A stretch of 64,000 nt of DNA, taken from the NCBI GenBank assembly GCA_949318235.1, contig OX439133.1, positions 3,338,597-3,402,596 on the forward strand. The letters are read 5' to 3'. The translations under genes and the position numbers were made by a program. This document shows positions 59,186-64,000 of the stretch, in pieces (within the stretch, counting starts at the first letter, position 1; each line of letters begins with the position of its first letter). The notes beneath the pieces were generated by a model. The model was not told the DNA's origin, searched no databases, and saw only the letters and a list, made by a program, of their open reading frames with translations. This stretch comes from Ecdyonurus torrentis. Lineage: Eukaryota > Arthropoda > Insecta > Ephemeroptera > Heptageniidae.

Positions 59186-59312
59186 GGTGTGTGCGCATGA
59201 AGTCATTCTGAATGCTTTTCGATGCTCTTCTTGAGCAATGAAATAACATTACTCAGCATAGGACAAACGTGATTTTTGGCTATTTTCTTTGGAAAATTAG
59301 CTATTTTAGTCT
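59186..59312 (+). mobile_element. Fam-A MITE, copy 16 (left end only)
   Basis: GGTGTGTGCGCATGAAGTCA, GCTTTTCGATGCTCTTCTTG, ACTCAGCATAGGACAAACGT and GGAAAATTAGCTATTTTAGT. It carries the same variant block as the copy at 17669. It is cut shortly before a reverse Fam-C. Confidence 0.8.
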
Positions 59313-59340
59313 TTCTGGGTAATTTCACTTGTAATAGCAA

Positions 59341-59640
59341 TAGACCCCTTGTGCATCCTTGCGCTTTGTCACCATGTTTGTGGTGCCTAATGCATTGTCC
59401 AGCATAGGGGAAACATCATTTCTCCTAATTTGTCACATAAAAAAAGTTTATTCCTTAACGAAAATTTTCTCATATTCTTCGAACTTATTAGGAGCTAGAA
59501 ATAAGGCTATGATTGAGGTTTGAAGCTCTTTTTGCTATATTAAAAATATAAAAATGACATTTTTCCTATACTGGATTATGTATTCCTGACCAACAAAATA
59601 CTATGCCTGCGTATACGGTATACTCCTTTAAAAGTGAATG
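59341..59640 (-). mobile_element. Fam-C foldback MITE, copy 4 (reverse)
   Basis: CCCCTTGTGCATCCTTGCGC, ACCATGTTTGTGGTGCCTAA, TGTCCAGCATAGGGGAAACA, TGATTGAGGTTTGAAGC and TGTATTCCTGACCAACAAAA give the complete family in reverse. Confidence 0.85.
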
Positions 59641-59951
59641 AGAAAAACTACAGTGTAATATAGTGTAAAATCGGTCAATATATTTGCAAGCTTTACTTGG
59701 CGTCGTCTAGTCTATACTATATAGCTAGGAGAGTTAATGAAAAATGTTCTTTTATGTACTTAAGTGAATTAGTATTCAATTCTTGCATGATAAATGTAAA
59801 TTGTAATTATTAAATCATACTAATTACTTTATCGGGTTGACATAATTTATATTGCGTGATGTTAGACAATTATTTTTACTGTCAAAGTAAATTATACAAC
59901 TTGTATGAAAGGTTAGTTTGTATAGTATTCTTAGGGGTCAATGTAATTTAA
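59641..59951. other. AT-rich sequence; no gene seen
   Basis: Nothing recognised. Confidence 0.45.
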
Positions 59952-60246
<295 letters not shown>

Positions 60247-60249
60247 ACA

Positions 60250-60575
60250 AAAGTTATGACAATAGCTCAGTAATGTTGCTATGTTGAAATAACATAAATA
60301 ATTATACTGAGTGAGTAACATAGATAGCTATTATGAAATATGTTATGTGTTGCTAAAAATATGCTAACATAATTTTTACGTATTTATTTTTATCCCTGTA
60401 CAATTTGTTATACAGAATAAATATGTTTTTGGAATTTCTGAAATGGTTGTGAGTTGTGATGATAACTTACAATACTTCATTATCTTGAGTAGCATAATTT
60501 ACATGCAATATTGCTAAAAAATTATGCTGTGCTGCAATTAGGCTAGAATAATCTTGATGAATTTTTGTCCATGTA
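60250..60575 (+). mobile_element. Fam-K-like element, copy 6 (long variant)
   Basis: TATGTTGAAATAACATAAAT, ATGCTAACATAATTTTTACG, GTAGCATAATTTACATGCAA, AATTATGCTGTGCTGC and TTTTTGTCCATGTATAATAA. Similar to 36161-36395 in its right end and first third. Confidence 0.4.
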
Positions 60576-60929
60576 TAATAAAATTTAAGAAAAAAAAAAA
60601 AGAAAAAAAACTGTGATTCTCACTTATATCGTAAAATATTTTAATGAAAATTTGCTCGTGCTTTTTTTCTTTTTTTTTTTTTTTTTTATGATAAAATTAT
60701 ATTCAAAATGTGAATGCGACGACTATCTATTTAACTGCTGAGCAGACTGTCACCAACTGGCACCACATTGTCACGCACGTGGAGAACTTAAATTTTATTG
60801 CAGTCAAAATTTTTACAATTTTAATTGACTTTTGCTAATGACGAGTTCTTTATTATTATTGTTATTTTAAATCAATATTTACTGAATTTGAAAACATAGC
60901 GTAAAAATTGAAGATAATTATGCCATAAC
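60576..60929. other. AT-rich sequence with T run; no gene seen
   Basis: A T run at about 60662-60687. Nothing recognised. Confidence 0.45.
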
Positions 60930-61034
60930 ATAACCAAAAACTCACGTTTGTCCTCTGCTGAGCAATGTTATTCATGGATCCAGTATGGTGTCAAAGCGCA
61001 TTCAGTATGATGTCATGCGCACCATACACCCTAT
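60930..61034 (-). mobile_element. Fam-A left terminus, reverse
   Basis: ACGTTTGTCCTCTGCTGAGC, ATGTTATTCATGGATCCAGT, GTGTCAAAGCGCATTCAGTA and ATGCGCACCATACACCCTAT are the family's left end in reverse. The rest is absent. Confidence 0.8.
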
Positions 61035-61170
61035 TATAAGAGGCTTGAGCCGCTTGAGTATATTGGTATTTCAACGAAAGAGAGAAAACACACACCAAAT
61101 ACTGTACAAAAATCTACAATAAACTATGCAAAATGCAATTTACATTATTTTTTCAATTTTTAGTTCTTAA

Positions 61171-61520
61171 AGGAATAGACCAGAGAAAAACATAATATAA
61201 GCATTTATATCACAAAACACTTGATGGGATTTACATAAATAACATTAGTTTGTCTCAAAACCCAACTGTAGCTCCGTAGCAGTGATCATAAATTTCAATT
61301 TATGCAACAAGCATAATATTTTCATACTAATTTTTGCACGTTTCTGACGTCATAATCATAGTAACGCAAATTGCATACTTTACAGTATTTTCACGCTCTC
61401 TCGTGGGGTACTACCGGGGGTACCACATTAACATTCTGGTAAAAGTTGTTTACAGTTTTGAAGATCCCATTCCGTGTTTATTCATTAAAAATCACATGTT
61501 GCTTTATACGGTCTATGGCT
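61171..61520 (-). mobile_element. Fam-D MITE, copy 3 (reverse, TTAA target)
   Basis: TTAA at 61167-61170 and 61521-61524. It starts AGGAATAGACCAGAGAAAAA and ends ACGGTCTATGGCT. ATCACAAAACACTTGATGGG, TAGCAGTGATCA and CGTTTCTGACGTCATAATCA lie inside. The 66-codon open frame over it is chance. Confidence 0.9.
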
Positions 61521-61524
61521 TTAA

Positions 61525-61825
61525 GTATTTTTAGTTTTCATTTTATACTCAATAATTTTGTTTGCAGTTTTTTTATACTCTACAAAACTGCTATATGTAT
61601 ATCATATTTAATTAAGAATTAAATTTTCTATTAATTAAAATAATAATAATAATACTGCGTGTTATTAGCCATAATTGAACAAGCCGACAAGGGCTTGTAG
61701 ATTATATAAACAATTTGTGTGTGAGTAAAATTAAACTTATTGATAATATAATGTTCGCACGCAGTAAAAGAAAAAATAGATATCGGACAGACAAGGTCGA
61801 GCTCAATAAAATTATTTAAGCTTTT

Positions 61826-61861
<36 letters not shown>

Positions 61862-62568
61862 CCGTAAACTTAACTTAATTATTAGATGTGCTAAGCCACT
61901 GATATGGTTTGATTAAGCATAAAGTTGAAATTGTATTTTTAATTGTTTCTATATTTAAATTTTCAATCATGTTTCTCATATAGAGCTTTATAGAAAAAGT
62001 TTGTTGTTTATTTTAATGAAATTAAAATGGTTGTTTATCATGAAACGTGTGGTATACTTAATTAATTATGTATTGTTAAAAAAACAATGATATATAGAAG
62101 TTTATGGACTTAAAATTGAATTCTCAAAATACATACCAAATTAAAAACTATTTTTAGATAATATAAAAAAGTACTTTTTTCTTTAAATAAATTTTTATTG
62201 TAAAAATATTATATATTTTTTATTCATTTAATATTGAATTATTTAGAAAAATATTTAGCTTAAAACATTATTTACAAATAGACAAAATTTAATATTTTAT
62301 AACTATTTAAATTATATTAAATTATTTATTAATTTGCTAAACACTGAAATGTGAAAATAGCAAAAATTAAATCTAATAACTTGGACAGATAAGTTTATTC
62401 TTTACTTGAAAATTTGACTTTTGCAAGGTAGTATTATTTAAAAACAATCTGACTAATATCCACTTAACTACAAGAACATCTAAACTTTATTCGTTTACGT
62501 TAATATATTACACTCGTAACACGATTCAAAATTTTCTTTATGTAACATTTGATATAGCATTATGTTTG
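61525..62568. other. AT-rich sequence with T run; no gene seen
   Basis: T run at about 61832-61861. Nothing recognised. Confidence 0.5.
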
Positions 62569-62757
<189 letters not shown>

Positions 62758-62889
62758 TATTTTGTTGAAAAGATACGTAGTGCGTATCTTAAATACATAA
62801 AATTACTCTTACTCTTAAATTATAAGGCATAAATGATAAAAATTAAAATTTATATAGACAATAACAAAAAAAAACTTTACCCTACAAAA

Positions 62890-63200
62890 GGTATATATAT
62901 ACATATTTATTGCGCTTGGAGGCCATACTGTAATAATGAATAACATTGCTCAGCATAGGACAAAATAACTTCGGTTTGGGCTATTTTCTTTGAGAAATCG
63001 ATAAATTTGTGTATAATTATTATTTTTCTCACGTACTTGAGATACTAATGAAACCTATTAACAGCATCGAAGCTCTCAATAAATATTTAGAAGTATTTTA
63101 AAACTGGCATAATGGGTAATTTTCCTATGCAATTAGCCATGTTATTGAGTGAGCACGTACATATGGAATAGACTTTAACTTGAATGCATACACCCTATAT
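62890..63200 (+). mobile_element. Fam-A MITE, copy 17 (left tip replaced)
   Basis: TTATTGCGCTTGGAGGCCAT, AACATTGCTCAGCATAGGAC, CCTATTAACAGCATCGAAGC, CATGTTATTGAGTGAGCACG and TTGAATGCATACACCCTATA. The normal TATAGGG...TGACGTCA left end is replaced by AGGTATATATATACATA. Confidence 0.84.
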
Positions 63201-63671
63201 ATACTACTCTTAAGCCCGAATAATAAATAACAACAAAAATGTTGGTTTTATTTCAAATTTTGCATCCGACAAGAATTCTATACGCGTCGCGTATTTATTT
63301 ATTTTAAGTTATTACATTAATATTTCTGACTTATATTAACGTTATCTTTATTCTTAGTGGAAATCTATTATGTTATAGGGGGAAAATTTGATATTTCAAT
63401 TAAAACTAAGAAGAATTAATCTCGTTTTGCCAATGCAGTTACTGATCTATTTGCTGAAGATAAAAGAAAGTAAATTGTTAATTACAATTAAAAGCTAAAC
63501 TTTTAAAGAAACTTATATTAATTATCAAATAGGTTATTACAGTTATGACATTTTTAAATTTAAAAGCCTAAATTAATCATCTTATGAATTTTTATTTTAT
63601 ATAAATAAAAAAAAACTTAAAAATATTTTGCACCAAGACAGGGAATAACAGAGAAACCAGACATACTTTCG
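63201..63671. other. AT-rich sequence; no gene seen
   Basis: ACGCGTCGCGTATTTATTTA (about 63281) is the only GC-bearing patch. Nothing recognised. Confidence 0.45.
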
Positions 63672-63711
<40 letters not shown>

Positions 63712-63713
<2 letters not shown>

Positions 63714-63968
63714 TAGTAGAACTTATCGGTTTAGCGCGCGAAGAAAGCTAATAAGGGTCCCCTAATTTAACATTACGTTTATGGGGAGGGGAAAAACACG
63801 TTTTCTGCGAGGTTTGAAATATAACTACTCCACCGATTTCGGAGAAATTTAAATGAGATATACTTTTATGTGTTTTAAGCTATAGACATTTTTTTAACCA
63901 TTTCTTTTAAACCGATAAACTGTATTAAAAAAATTATAATCATTTTTCATCGCTGATAACCTCTATTG
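63712..63968 (-). mobile_element. Fam-E element, reverse (uninterrupted)
   Basis: After a T run of about 39 bases comes ACTTATCGGTTTAGCGCGCG, AGGGTCCCCTAATTTAACAT, ACTACTCCACCGATTTCGGA, ATGTGTTTTAAGCTATAGAC and GCTGATAACCTCTATTG. The sites occupied by D, F and G in other copies are all empty here. Confidence 0.85.
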
Positions 63969-64000
63969 AAGAGAATTAAAAATTGTATACGGTGCAAGTT

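Overview
This is eukaryotic, almost certainly animal, non-coding DNA. It is very AT-rich (roughly three quarters A+T by eye), full of homopolymer runs and di- and tetranucleotide microsatellites, and packed with short interspersed repeats. I found no intact protein-coding gene, tRNA, rRNA or CRISPR array, and no operon-like organisation. The longest open frames lie inside tetranucleotide arrays and are artefacts. I cannot name the species. A repeat-dense, AT-rich invertebrate genome fits, and the window could be intergenic or the inside of a very long intron.

The real content is a community of short non-autonomous transposons (MITEs and foldback elements). I defined families by comparing copies within the window; the letters are mine. 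Fam-A: about 300 bp, ends in TATAGGGTG, carries TGACGTCAT near its left end; about 19 whole or partial copies. Fam-B (about 390 bp) and Fam-G (about 330 bp): both sit at TTAA sites, and B shares its terminal sequence with one G subfamily. Fam-C: about 290 bp, long imperfect inverted arms that share a block with Fam-A. Fam-D (about 335-350 bp) and Fam-H (about 260-300 bp, or longer with an internal microsatellite): TTAA-flanked with near-identical termini. Fam-E: about 230 bp, marked by a conserved TTAAATTAGGGGACCC block; it has served as target for D, F and G. Fam-F: about 234 bp, ends CACGGAAAA. Fam-K: about 150-330 bp, rich in GCATAATTTATGC. Fam-N: two copies. Several single-copy foldback elements are also present. 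One degraded non-LTR retrotransposon 3' end (reverse transcriptase C-terminus) and three retrotransposon-like 3' tails are the only protein-derived or retroposed pieces.

Layout: 1-6.7 kb is mostly AT-rich sequence with one Fam-K copy, one Fam-A copy and a recent 287-bp tandem duplication. 6.7-9.0 kb is a nested cluster (A, E interrupted by D, B). 9.0-17.5 kb is sparse, with a near-perfect foldback at 9.8 kb and copies of A, B, F and K. 17.5-19.3 kb is a possible 1.78-kb unit with 14-bp terminal inverted repeats enclosing an A copy and an E copy interrupted by F. 19.5-29 kb holds A, G, C, H and B copies and a foldback. 30-36 kb has the LINE remnant and two E copies, one interrupted by G. 36.6-40.3 kb has a foldback, an approximately 880-bp tetranucleotide array, an eight-unit minisatellite and an A copy. 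42.8-49.4 kb is another dense cluster including two abutting inverted A copies and a second, inverted array of the same minisatellite. 50-64 kb continues with D, G, H, C, A, K and E copies and several long microsatellites.

Because some elements interrupt others, part of their order of arrival can be read directly: E came before the D, F and G copies inside it. Fam-E copies elsewhere in the window act as natural empty sites, showing that Fam-D duplicated TTAA on insertion. No transposase gene is present, so every DNA-transposon-like element here must have been moved by enzymes encoded elsewhere.
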